Assembly (NCBI RefSeq): GCF_028769735.1
Contig: NC_088171.1
Coordinates: forward strand, 60,075,716-60,139,715
DNA from: Zonotrichia leucophrys gambelii
Taxonomy: Eukaryota > Chordata > Aves > Passeriformes > Passerellidae
Length of the DNA: 64,000 nt
Direction of reading: 5' to 3'
The position numbers were made by a program, and so were the translations under genes. The number at the start of each line of letters is the position of its first letter. Position 1 is the first letter of the stretch. Of this stretch, positions 13,501 through 25,164 are shown one piece after another. A model generated the notes under the pieces. It saw only the letters and a program-made list of their open reading frames with translations. It did no database searches and had not been told where the DNA came from.

Positions 13501-16490
13501 GATTTGTTTTGGAGAAAAGTGTCAATTACATAAGAACTGGTTTAACATGTCCCAGTTTCATCCTCTATTTTTTTTTCCAGTCTTGAGGGAACTGAGAGGC
13601 TTCTTTTATTTAATCTGTTGTGTGTGAAGCTGCAGAAAATGTAACTTTTTCCCTGTTCTGAGTAATTATTGGGCACCTTGGAGTCCTGTTGAGTCAGGTT
13701 ACAGTGTGGAATAACCATTTCTCAGGAACCCCCCCATTCCTCCCTCAAAAGGGGCCACTCATGGAAAATCCCTTCACAGTCTGCTACAAAAGCTTTTCTG
13801 CTATTCTTCTTCACAATAATATATATTTTACCCTTCTGAGATGAAAAGACGAAGGGGCTCAAGCTAAGAAAAGTTGACCAGGAGGCTGGTGACAGCAGTC
13901 ACTTGAGATCCTTTCAGAGATGCTCTCAAGCATAAATATTTAATCTCCTTCGTTCCCCCTAGTGTGAATAATTTTTTTCCCCTTCAAGTATCAAAACAAA
14001 GTTATTGAAATGCATATAACCCTGATATTTGATCCATGGCCTCTAAGGGTCAAATACACACTGACCACGCTCTTAAAGCCTGCAGGACTTTCAGGTGGTC
14101 ACTTTGCACACACCAGCTCATCAATCAAGCAATAATCAGCAGGACAAATGGGGGAAGATGCTGGTACAGACTACTTAAAAGGCCTGGGCAGCTGGTCCAC
14201 TTCAGAAGTCCCCTTTATATAGTTTCAGCCTTTAGCCCTCCATGTTTGAAGGGAATTAAATACACTTGTTACTTTATCCTCACATCTGTTTGCATTAGCA
14301 AACAAAACTGTTGTTGCTTCAGCATCCCTTTTCAAACATTAGGATCACTTCTTCCAAAGAAGTGGCTTGAAAACACTTCAGCAATTTCAATTTTCATTTA
14401 AAACATGTAACTCATCCATCTTTTATTTATAATAACTGGTTTGGTAGAAGATGAACACAGAAAAAGAGATATTTTTCCTAAGTAATGTGTTATCACATAA
14501 ACAGATTATAATAAAGCTCACTGAGTTCAGTCTTCCAAATAAAAACCATTATTGTATACATATCTTGAACTTGGGTAGTATTTGTTTTCATGGGTTGCTT
14601 GTTGGTCATGTTGATGACAAATTAGTAGAAATTCTGAAATGTCACATCTGCTTATCAAGTAATATGCAGTAATTATTCTTAGCTTTACAATAGTTGAGGA
14701 TGGATTGGTTGGCAGAACAAAGTATGAAATCATTCTGTCTCTCACCGAGGAACAAGCAAAACTGACAACCTCCTCCACTCCCAGTATGTCATAATTAGAA
14801 ATTAGAGCTGCATCAAACTGTTTGCTACAGCTGTAAACTCTGGCAAAAGAAAAAGCTCTCCAAAACTATCTGTCATTTACTTAATAGGCTTCCTATTTAG
14901 AGTGAGCATGCTGAAACTGAAGATTGGGCTTTGAAGCAGTCAGAGAGCATATTTCCAGGACTTTCTGGAGGTTAAAGAGCTGCTTTAAAGCTGCCCTTTC
15001 TTTCCTTTCCTATTTTGGAGTAAAAATCAAAAAGAGTGTTTGAATGTGCAGATTTTAGAGATGAAAATATGGTGGATTCTCCTAACACTGAAAGTATACA
15101 ATCTGAAAACTGAAAACATAAATAGAAGGGGAAGATTCCAACACAAAATTTAGGAGGAATTTGGAAATGAAAAAATCCTCCTGAAATGAGGTAATTATAT
15201 TAATATATCATATTATAATTATATTCTGTGTGAGTATTACATCCTTGGGCTTTCTTAAGGAAAGCAAAAGGAAAGTAAAATATTATCCAAGAGTTCACCT
15301 TCAAAATGCCATTATCATAAAAACCAGAGTTAAGAAGATACCCCTGTAAATAAAAATTAGCAATAGCAATTTGAAAATGGAAAACCACATGGCCACAGAG
15401 CCAGAGAGCTACCACTCCAGCTTCCTTCATTGCCATGGGGATCAGCGCAGAAACAAATTTGCCTGTTTGTTTTGTGGTTTTTTTTAAGCTTTTTTTAATC
15501 TATGAGTTTGGGCCCAGATTTTTCTTTATTGTCGATGTACAGACACTGTTTGTGCAGTCCACAGGCAGAACACTGAATTTATTAGTAAACTGTATTAACC
15601 CGTGTCTGTGTTTTTACTGAAGTTATCTAAAACCTGGCACCAACAAGTAAAAACAACGTTTTTTGGCTGGGCTCTATTTCACCCTCTGGAATAAGATGGC
15701 TGAGCCAGACTGGACCCATTATCAAGTGATGCCTTACAAGTTGAATAAGCTGAGGGATAAATATTCCATCATAACTGCTAGAGGTAACAGGTGACCTTCC
15801 AGGCACAGGATGAGGTGGCAGGCATATGAAATTAGTGTCACTGTCAAGCTGTTTGTAATCCAAGCCCTCTGCCTGGGGGGCCCAGCTTTGCAAATGGGCA
15901 CATAACCAAATAGAAAGAGGCAAAGGCAGGGGGTAGGAAAAAGGATAAACAGCTCTCTTTTCCTGTCACTTCTGCCATGGGTCCTCAGCAGCTTCTCTGC
16001 TGCTGACTGACTGGAGAATTAGGAATCCAACATCTGTGCAACGTGCATTAGAGCTGTACCTGTGCCACTGCTGTGCAAGGCACTGAGCATGCCAAGAGCC
16101 CAGCTGCTCTTCTTCAGGTGAGCCAGGAAGAGCCATGGAAAAGAGATGATCCAAAGCACGCTAAGACAGGGCGTGTACGAGGGCTGCATTGTCTTGCTGG
16201 GCATTCGCCATGCTGCATGATGTGTCATGATGTTGTCTGGTCTCTGTTGCTGGGAGAATTAGGAAACCAGGATGTCCACAAGGCTGATTTTTTAACTAAA
16301 GATTTCATCACCCTGCTGAAAGCTGAAAAGTACCTAAATACTTACCATTGTCCAAGTTATGCAATCCCAACTGCACAACCTCTAGTGACAACTAAGCAAA
16401 CTGTGAGAGGGCTAAATACTTACGATATTTCTGTTGCCAAATGCAACAGAAAGGACAAAATACAGTGGGATCCTGAGCAAAGTTAAAAAA
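4574..16490. other. Non-genic unique DNA, no recognised elements
   Basis: About 12 kb without a supportable gene or interspersed repeat. Several open frames of 110-141 codons (for example - strand 5697-6029, + strand 6356-6778 and + strand 9301-9726) have no recognisable domain, no similarity to each other and no convincing splice context. A short homeodomain-rich patch (GTTAATTAATAAAAT, about 12570-12585) precedes a moderately complex stretch to about 12720. Short CAAA and CATT runs occur near 7349 and 9887. Confidence 0.55.
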
Positions 16491-16492
16491 AA

Positions 16493-16531
16493 AATTTGAA
16501 AGTCATTAGAAAGTAATTTGAAAGTCATTAG
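16493..16531 (+). repeat. Direct 17-bp duplication, 22-bp period
   Basis: AATTTGAAAGTCATTAG occurs at 16493-16509 and identically at 16515-16531, immediately after an A-run. It is a small local duplication. Confidence 0.85.
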
Positions 16532-17279
16532 TAGTTTTTCTGAAATTTAAAGAAGCATTAAGTGTTTTAATATCAGATTCTGTAAATCATCATTACTTCA
16601 GGATTTGTATGTATGTTATTTTAGCTAAGGACATGAAGCATGATTCTTATCTGTTAATATACATAACAGTACTGTTGAGCCAATTTACAGCAAGGAAAGC
16701 ATCAAATTATATCTAAGAGCTGGTTAAATCCTTATTTTTCATGCTTCAAGCCATGCATTTACAGTCCTTCTTCCCCTCTGTACTATCAACTCCAACTTTC
16801 ATACAATTTAGCAATATTTTTCTCATCCTCAGCTTCAAATCAATGACCTCTGTATTTTTTTATGTTATCTCTGGAACGTCTGGTCTTAAGATATTCAGTC
16901 AAGCAAAGGAAGTCTGTGGACTATTTACAAGATTCAGGCACTAAACCTGTTGCTGGGGTTCAGGGTTTGTTTTTCAAATGACTTTCCAGAAAAGTGTGTG
17001 TTTTTATCCTTTTACAATTTACTACTCCTATTTTCATTGTCTTTATGGATGGAGATGCTTGCTCTGGTGTCAGAAATACCATTGGGGCTACACTTCCTAT
17101 CGGGCTTTGTTCACTCTTTGTTCACTCTGCCCCCCACCTCCCAGACTCCAGTAAAATACAGTTCAGTGTTTGGGATTTCCCATTCATCCCGATTAAAACA
17201 AAGCCAGCAAAGTTTCCCCCACCAAACTGTGTGCCTGTTTTGAAGAGGCGGCAGCCACCAGCTTTGGTTTTGTCAGGGA

Positions 17280-17700
17280 TGAAAAGAGGGCATCGCAGCT
17301 GTAAGGCAGCGCAGACGTGTGAAATGGGTTTCACACGCTGCTCAGCTACCAGTGGGGTGGCCATGTATGATTCAGTCTGCGCCGCGTCAAGAAAAGGAAA
17401 AGCCTTCAAAGCCACGCCAGCCATCGCCTCTTACAAACCCTGAGTACCCCCTTTGACTGCCGTTGCTTTGCTGAAAATAACACATTTAGTCATTTGTCAT
17501 AATTATAAGAGTCCCGGTGACAAGGCATGCGGGCCCACCTCTCGGCCTGCCGGCAGGGGATAATGCCGACAGCGGGGGACGGCTGCGGCCCGCAGCCCCG
17601 CCAGAGACACCCCCGCCCACAGGCCACGCCTGGCCTCGGCCACAGGCTCGGCCCACATGATGGATAGGCTCACAGCAAAACTCATAATTTCACAGATCTT
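17280..17700. promoter_or_regulatory. Short CpG-retaining GC-rich island, function unknown
   Basis: The segment 17510-17660 is strongly GC-rich with many CpG dinucleotides, unlike its AT-rich surroundings. CpGs also persist upstream (17240-17430), and a 9-bp perfect hairpin with TGGG loop occurs where CGTGTGAAA meets TTTCACACG (about 17317-17338). Open frames on both strands here (149 codons + strand 16994-17443; 100 codons - strand 17122-17424) have no recognisable protein family. It could be a small orphan CpG island or promoter of a noncoding RNA, an enhancer, or an unrecognised repeat remnant. Confidence 0.35.
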
Positions 17701-17704
17701 CATT

Positions 17705-18540
17705 TCCGTTCATCTTCCTCACATGAAATTTATCTCAGTGCGAAGGATCCCGGTCATGCAGCAGTAAATTGGTGAGCCAGAAATGTATTACAGCCTCAGA
17801 GGTGCCACTCAAACCTTCCAGGCCCCATCCCTCCCATCCCAGCCCTCTTTAACTTCTTGCTTTCCGCAAGTATTTCCCAAAGACAAATAAAGAACATATT
17901 ATTTAGTATCCATGTATTGTAGCTCTAAACATTATCTGCAAAACTCAACCAACCTTATCCTATTTGCCCTCTCAGTCACTCTCAGTGTGCACATCAGTTT
18001 TAGCAAATGTTTCTGAGACTCACAAATGTCTAACATCATTAGAAATATCCTTTTAACCACCTTTTGAATAAGGATATAAATACACTTTTTTCTTTCCTCT
18101 GTCAGTTACCTAGGCTCCTCAAGCATTTTTGCAACAAAGATTGCTTTCTCGCACAAGGAAGACCTTCTGCACTCCCAATTAAATTCAGAGTCCTTCAGCA
18201 GTGTGAGTGAAGATTCCTGTAGCAATTGCGGTACTTGCCAGAAAAACCTCAGCAGGAAACCATATACCCCATGCGTGCATCAAGGAAATATGGGGAGAGG
18301 CAAGTCAAGGCAGTAGAAGATGAAAGTTTCTGCTGAGGGAGTGAGTGTGTGAAGAGTATCTGTAGCTTGAAGTTATTCCTAGATACTCACGGAAGTAGTG
18401 AAAGAATGAAAGAGAAATAGCTGGAATTTCTACATTTCCCCTACTCCATCCAGCAAACAAACACTCATTAATAGAGGCTTTGCTTGCAAATGAAGCATCA
18501 GTGAACACTTGAGGGAAGTGACAGAGGGAAAAAATCACAG
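17705..18540. other. Non-genic unique DNA
   Basis: No gene or interspersed repeat was recognised between the GC island and the CA repeat. Confidence 0.5.
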
Positions 18541-18544
18541 ATCG

Positions 18545-18574
18545 ACACACACACACACACACGCCCACACACAA
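18545..18574. repeat. (CA)n microsatellite, interrupted
   Basis: About ten CA units, interrupted by CGCCC, then CACACACAAAC. A typical vertebrate dinucleotide repeat. Confidence 0.9.
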
Positions 18575-18579
18575 ACAGT

Positions 18580-21335
18580 AAATTCTAATATTCTAAGCAA
18601 GGACTACAGGACATGGTCATCACATACTGAAATGCTTCAAGACCCACTTGCTTTAAGCTGATGTCCCTTGGTCTCTAAAGCCAACACAACAACTGCTCCT
18701 CTTCTCTAGAGCCTACTGACCAAGATGTAGGAAATGTATACATACAAACAAAGGAACAAAAGAGTTCTATCAAATCTTTTCCTTGCGCTTGTTGGGGTAT
18801 GGCTTACATTTACCTTAGCTTGCCTGATGAGGAGCCAAAAATGTTTTGGACAGCCGCATGCCTCTGACAGCCTAATGCTGATCAAATCACATTTGAATTT
18901 TGATTTACTTGAACCATTCACTTTTGAATCTTATTTACCAAGTAAGGAGTAGGGTCTGCTGTTTGTTTTCATGCGGTGGAAAACACTTGCAACTGTTTAT
19001 AGAGATCTTCAGTTAGTGAAATTTGGTCATTAATAATCTGGCACTGAGTGGCATCTTTTTTTGAGAACAGTCAGCAAAATTAACCTGCTTGTGAAACATG
19101 GTCTTGGTTTACATGAGTAAACATTGCAGACTTAAAAACTGCACTATCAAAACCTTGGTGGCTACATCCTTATGGCTTTACTTGCTGCTTTTTTTTTTCT
19201 AGCCTATTTCTTTGTTCAAACTGCTGTTACACTCACATGCAGCATCCATAACATGTCTAAGGTCTGGATCCCAAGATTTTGCCAAATGCAAAAACAAAAC
19301 CAAAAAAAGGATATCTCTAAAGATGTTACTGGACAGGCAGAATTATATGAGAAGACACATGCAAAGACTAAAGAATGAGTTCAGGCTTTTTTCAATATAG
19401 CAAAATGCTGTCTGCTCAGACTGTCAAAAAATCCAGCTTTATCCTCCCAAGTTTGTTTCTGTTTTGCTGATTGCACTACTTTCCTGCAGCTCATCCACAA
19501 CAAATAAACTTTATTTTAATTTAGAGAGCAGTCTCATGCTCTATTTTTACTGCAAGGAAAACAACCGATTTCCCCTCCCCCTAGCAAAAGCTGGTGCAGA
19601 ACCCAGTCCCTGGCAGCTGCTGCTGACTTTAAGCACCATATATAAGGTATTAAACCACCCACTTTATGTTCTAATAACATTAACAGTCTCACATGAACCA
19701 GGACATTCAGGTTAAAGCTGAAATTCTCTCCTTAAGTCACCACATTGTGTCTAGGTACAGTATTGCAGCACTTAATCAGAGGGCCTCAGAGCAGTGGGGG
19801 GTTCATACCATATGTGCTATAATACCTAAGCACAGCGGGGTGAGTTAAGGACAGAGTTTTAGACTTAACTGAATTTCTTAGGTTCTGTCAGGACCATGCT
19901 TAATGTTTTTGAAAAAATTGCATTATGTGTGTCTGGAGAGTTACTTTCTTCTTAAAAAAAAAAAGGAAAGAAAGATGTAGTGGGGGTGGGAGACAGGTGA
20001 GGATGATTTCTCAGGAAAAGATAAAAGGGGGTATATACAATGCCAGCTATCTAAATTGTAAGTGTGGTCATGTTGATATTCTACAAATATTTATACAACT
20101 TTCAAACAGATTAACTTAATCCAGTTGACTGTGATAAAGCTGTATGAAAAATACTCTTTCAACACTAAATTTATAATTTTTAAGCCATTTACTGGCATTA
20201 TATCACGTTTCATTTCCTTAGGATCTGCTTCAAGGCCCCAGCCTAGTTTGATGAGCATGAAAAAATACTCCCTAACGAGGCGCTTATACTTTAAAGATGA
20301 ATAATATTTCTGCTTGATTTTTGCTTCTTCCCAGCAACCTTATTGAAACTACATATTTCCTATGTATTAATCACATTTCATATTCAAATACGATGTTCAT
20401 ATGAAAACTCCTTAAAGCAATCTGCAAAAAGGTAAAGGGGACTAAACCTTACAACCTTACAAACCTTATCTGTGACACTGAGTTTTCCTAGGTCAGCTTT
20501 ATTTACTGGTGATATCACAGGAAGGCCAAAAAACAAACCTTTTATTTCTTACTAACGCAACAGAAAATAAAAGATATTTAAACATATTCTCAAATCTAAA
20601 AAAAAAGGAGTAAAAGAAGTTGTAAGAAAACTGTACAGCCAGTATTAGTTTCTGGAAACAACACTTCTACAAGGTACATCTCATTGGTGGTTATGGTGAA
20701 GTTTTTTTGTTTTTAAGGAGCATTCAGCATCACCTAGGCATCTACCATTCCTACAGAAAAGTAGGAAAGTAAATTTCCACAGTACGTACTACTTTCACTG
20801 GCCCTTGAGTCAAAATCCCTTTTCACAAGTAGAGGGTAGGTATTTTGCTAGAATTATTTATTATGCTGCATCCTCTGCAAGGGAAATCAATTGAACAGAA
20901 TATGAGCACCACCCAAGAATTGTTGTCCCTCTCTCACTAACACAGGTCAGGTGTGAGATCTCATATAATATATTGTACCTTGGTGAACAACCACCACTTG
21001 CCTGATGATTTTTAATGTGGGAAACCAGCAAGGCCTAGGGGGAATGTCTGAGAAAGACATGTGAAACACACCCTCAAGAGCAATCCCCAGTGAAAATACA
21101 AGCTTGCCTCTTCGCAGAAAGCTCATTAAAAACTAGCAGATCTCAGTGGTTTTGTTGCAAACCAATCAACCTGAACCTGCAATGGAGTCTGACCTCACCC
21201 AGATTCATGGGTCTTCTATTTTTGACTTTACCTGCTAGTGATAAGAATTGATTTAAATGATTCTAAAATTAGTGCTGTTCATCAAAGGATGGTTATAGCA
21301 CGTCTCAGCAATGTTGCAGTTTTACACATTTTGCT
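18580..21335. other. Non-genic unique DNA
   Basis: No gene was recognised. It includes A-rich runs near 19953-19970 and a segment at about 20200-20400 of mixed complexity with a few CpGs. That segment might be conserved, but nothing specific supports it. Confidence 0.5.
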
Positions 21336-21340
21336 GTTCT

Positions 21341-21376
21341 CTGTGTGTCTCTGTGTGTGTGTATGTATGTGTGTGT
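21341..21376. repeat. (GT)n-rich microsatellite, imperfect
   Basis: CTGTGTGTCTCTGTGTGTGT is followed by GTATGTATGTGTGTGT. It is an imperfect GT/GTAT repeat on the + strand. Confidence 0.85.
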
Positions 21377-21712
21377 TCTCTAATTGGAAAAGTGTAACCC
21401 TTAAATCCAGGAATTGGTGACTGTGTTAACTTTCCTCCTGGAGGAGTGGTTAGAAATTGACTTCCTCATAAGTGATGTTGTTACTCTGGGATGCAGGTGG
21501 AAAGCAGAGTGTAGTTCTCATAAAGTAAACAAGATCACTTTGCTGGGCTCAGGCCTCATGTAATTTAGGTCACCTATTGCCAGTGAAGGTAGGTAACATT
21601 CTTTGATGCCATAGATCAGCCCTCCAAAAACAGAGCAGTGATCTTTGGCAGTTTTAACCCACCAAAAATGAATGGATTAAAAGTGTCCCATATAATTAGA
21701 AATAGAAGGTGT

Positions 21713-21754
21713 TAAAAAAAAAAAACAAAACCAAAACCAAAACAAAAAACAACA
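21713..21754. repeat. A-rich run with CAAAA units
   Basis: A homopolymer of about a dozen A is followed by several CAAAA/CCAAAA units. It could be an old poly(A) tail, but no retrotransposon body was recognised upstream. Confidence 0.75.
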
Positions 21755-21759
21755 GAACC

Positions 21760-22615
21760 AAATCCCATAAATCTAAATGCTTACCACTTGTATAGTAGTG
21801 GTAGGAAAGCATTTTGTACTGGAAGCTCTAAACATACTCATATAGGTAGTGTCAACACAGGCAGGCTGTACCAAAACCATAGACATCGCACTAAGTTACT
21901 AATCCAGAAAGAAGCTACCCCTATGTCTTGTTTTTATCTTTAACACCTTTTAGCTTATTTTCCTCACACGTCCACCCTCCCTGCTTTTAGGCTGGAAGAA
22001 ACTGTGAAGTGGTAAAAGGACTTTGTGCTCATAAAGGTTTGATGACTTGACCATCTGGCTGGGAATGCTCATAAAGGAAGCCCTGCAGAGGTTAAGGAGG
22101 TCAGAGACTACACAAGGAGGGGCTGAGGTAGGTCCCAGCACTTCTCTGGCACCCGAATTCTGTCCAACTCGTAGTAAGGTGCTGTCATCAACCTCCATAG
22201 GGAAGTGTCTCTGTTGGACTGGTGACAAACATAACCTCTTTCTCTTGCTCACTTTCGTAATTTTGTGGAAATGTAAAGGAAATCTCTCTGCCCATATCCT
22301 GTTGTAATCGCTTCCATCCTCTACCAGTGCTCAGCTCATTAACAAGTGACCTGAAGGCAGGGGAAAAAACCTACAACTTTTGTATAATGGAGCCTTGCTG
22401 TGTAGAGACTATAAAAGTAAACAGGCCTGGTTCACTAAAAAGAGAAAAGAAAAAAACCCAGAAAAAATACTAAACTGTTCTCTGAAACAATTAAACGTCT
22501 GATTTTAAAATCTAGCTAAATGACAGGTACCTCAGTGATATGTGCTTGTATTCTCCATGCTATATGCCCAGAAAGCATATATTTAAAGCCTGTACATACA
22601 AAGTTGTAGGCTTCT
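21760..22615. other. Non-genic unique DNA
   Basis: No gene was recognised. Open frames on both strands around 21950-22307 (86-100 codons) overlap each other and have no recognisable family. Confidence 0.5.
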
Positions 22616-22619
22616 GCTG

Positions 22620-22960
22620 TACTGATTGCCCTGGCAGCAGATAAGTGCCCAGCATCAGGTTTATGAATTGCAGGCTTCATTAGTCTTAAAATGGTAACAA
22701 AGGAAGATGCGTCCTAAAAAGTGTCATCCTTCATCTGAGAGGGTAGTGCCTGACACATTAGGAATCTATATGCTCAATTAACCACTGGCAGGCTCATTTT
22801 TTCTGTGCCTCTCACTCAGCCTCTCTCTCCCCCCACTTCTCCAGACTAGTCCACTCTTCCTTCTCACCGAATCCTTCAGCCCTTACGTGGATAGCCCCAA
22901 CTATATGCAAACACTCAATTACAGAGTGGCTGGAGGGATTACTTTTGACTGCTACTAGTT
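22620..22960. promoter_or_regulatory. Candidate conserved noncoding element
   Basis: A stretch of balanced composition with a GATAAG core (about 22640), CATTAG and CAATTAA homeodomain-type cores, and a long pyrimidine tract (about 22810-22870). It has no coding frame and does not resemble a repeat. Calling it regulatory is inference from texture only; alignment to other amniotes is needed. Confidence 0.25.
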
Positions 22961-23390
22961 CACTCTCCCCCAATTTCCTGTGAAAAGCCAAATAATCTTA
23001 TTGCTGTCTTCTGCTTTTAATTACCAAAAGTGAATACACTCAGATCCTTTGTTTTTAAAAGCTCGTTCACAAATTCAGCATCTATCTTGGAAATTGACAT
23101 TGTTTGATGATTAAACTGTAACAGCTCTTGAGGTCCAGAACACTTTCTGAGGAAGCAAAGTCGTATACTGCTTTTTCCATGAAACCAACTATTTTATCGG
23201 TTTGAAATCAGTTTGTGAATCCAATATTTGAATCTGTCCCCTCCCTCCCCTATTATTTAAATGTATCCTTTATTATCCAGGCAGCCTTACAGAAACTTTT
23301 GGCAGTCACAGCTTTGGGTGGGAGGAATAAACAGGTGAAAAAAAGCCCCAGAAAAATAAGAGAGGGAAAGTTATCAGGTAGGAAACACAG

Positions 23391-23560
23391 CCAATCAGAA
23401 CAGAAAGCCAGTGTCCTAAATGTTTAATCCTCCATAACTATTAGCATACACATGATTAACTGTATAGTAGACCTGATTAAGTGTGTCTGTACATTATGCT
23501 AATCCCTGCACGCTGATTGGCTGACCTGATTAATGGCCCACCAGACTCCGTGCAGGGATG
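23391..23560. promoter_or_regulatory. Candidate regulatory element: inverted repeat, CCAAT boxes and GATTAA cores
   Basis: Three GATTAA cores occur at 23454-23459, 23475-23480 and 23528-23533; the last two lie in an identical decamer ACCTGATTAA. A CCAATCA box lies at 23391-23397 and a reverse CCAAT (GATTGG) at 23515-23520. An 11-bp perfect inverted repeat (23502-23512 and 23549-23559) encloses the reverse CCAAT and the third GATTAA. The arrangement is denser than expected by chance for unique DNA, but function is inferred. Confidence 0.35.
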
Positions 23561-23569
23561 GAAGGAGGA

Positions 23570-24975
23570 TGTGCTGCTTTCACCCCCTCTCTGCAAGGAA
23601 AGCTGGGCAAAATGAGGGAGCAGTGCACAGCCAGTCACCCAACATGCAGCAAAGAAAGGGCACAAGAGGCAGAGGTCATGCTCTTTGAACACTAAGTTAG
23701 AGACATAAAGTTGGAGATAATGAAATTGTATTTATAGCTCTGTTTCCTAATATTTAAGTCTGTCATCAATGTTATTTTTGGGTGCAGTTTAGATAACAGC
23801 TTATTCAAGAGTTCACCCGTGCTCTTTTTTGTGTATCTCTCTGCACCTGTGTGCATGGGACACCTGTCACAGGAAAATAAAAGCACTCTGCACTAACTGC
23901 CTTTAAAAAACCTTCCAGAAAACATGATCACCAGTTTTGCACTTCCACAACTTCCTAAAGGCATAGAATATGCAATTTTTAACCGCACTTTTAAAGCAAC
24001 TAATTTCAGCTTTTAAAGATTGATTCAAAGCATTTCTGAAGCCTTCAGAGGATATGAAATCTCCTGGAGAGACTTTGGTGATGGTTTTGGAATTGTGTGG
24101 TTGAGTGCTCTAAAGACAAGTACTGGAAAATGCATTGATGCCCCTGCCCTGTCTGTGAAAGCAGATGATATATATTTAGCTTGCACTCCTGCCTGTTATT
24201 GAGTTATTGACACTGAAAGTCAGCAGTCTTATTAAGCTGAAAGGACTTGTCAAATGGCCTCAATGGAAGCTTAATGTTTAGATAAAGAAGTTAAAACAGA
24301 CTCTTTTCTCTTTCTTCCTCAAACATACACTGGTATGTGTGGCACTTGGTAGGCATCTAACACCTAAAAAAGTAAAAATACCTGTGCATATCAATGTAAA
24401 AAATATGAAGTGTCTAGAAAGTTTGTATAATATTGATACACACCATCTGTTCTAGGTCAGATATGTAAACTTTTTTGGTTGTGTACATTTATCCAGAGCA
24501 ACTTAAGGGGATTAAACTTCTGGCCTTTAAAGTGTTGAATAGCTTTTCTTGAGTTACTTGAATGAGGTATTCACGTGAGGTCAATCTAGTTATAATGGGT
24601 CAAATTTAACAGCTGCTGTTGGCACAAGTTTGGTCTGTGGCAATAAGTCTAGAATCTGCTCCCACAAAATGAGGTTCTCACAGGCACACAAGGAGTCAGA
24701 GTATGGCAGTGCCAAGAGTAGGGAATTCAGACTGGGGTGGCACACCACTCAGGCTGGAAGAGAGTGCACCAGTGGGCAGAGACTTAAAGAACACAGAAGA
24801 GTTGGGCTCTTGGTGCTATGCTTGTTCTTCCTTGGATGAATTTCTTCACAGCCCATAACTCAAGACCTGTGGAAACCTGTGTTATTGAACACTGGCAGTA
24901 CTGCTGTGGGAGACTGACTCAGCCCTTCTGTTTTATCTCATGATGCAAATTGTGGCATCATGACTCTAAGCAGCT
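23570..24975. other. Non-genic unique DNA
   Basis: No exon or known repeat was recognised. Short open frames (60-71 codons) have no recognisable family. Confidence 0.5.
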
Positions 24976-24979
24976 GTTC

Positions 24980-25160
24980 CACACAAAGACAACCAAGAGA
25001 TAATCCAAAACACCAATTACATGTGTGACAATGATACTGGTGAGGTAATTTTAGTTTGCTAAATGTTATTAAGCAGGTGAATCTGTTATTCTTAATTACT
25101 TATTTAATTCTGGTAATTAATTATTTCCTATGGAATGATTCAAGTTATATTTATTTTCAC
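24980..25160. promoter_or_regulatory. Candidate homeodomain-rich noncoding element
   Basis: Several TAATTA-type cores cluster within 40 bases, including TTAATTAC at 25092-25099 and TAATTAATTA at 25114-25123, with an upstream GAGATAATCC (about 24998-25007). It has no coding potential and is not simple repeat. Regulatory function is inference. Confidence 0.25.
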
Positions 25161-25164
25161 TTTT

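Noticed and set aside
16994..17443. 149-codon + strand frame beside the GC island
   Set aside because: No recognisable domain; an overlapping 100-codon frame on the other strand shows that low stop density follows base composition.
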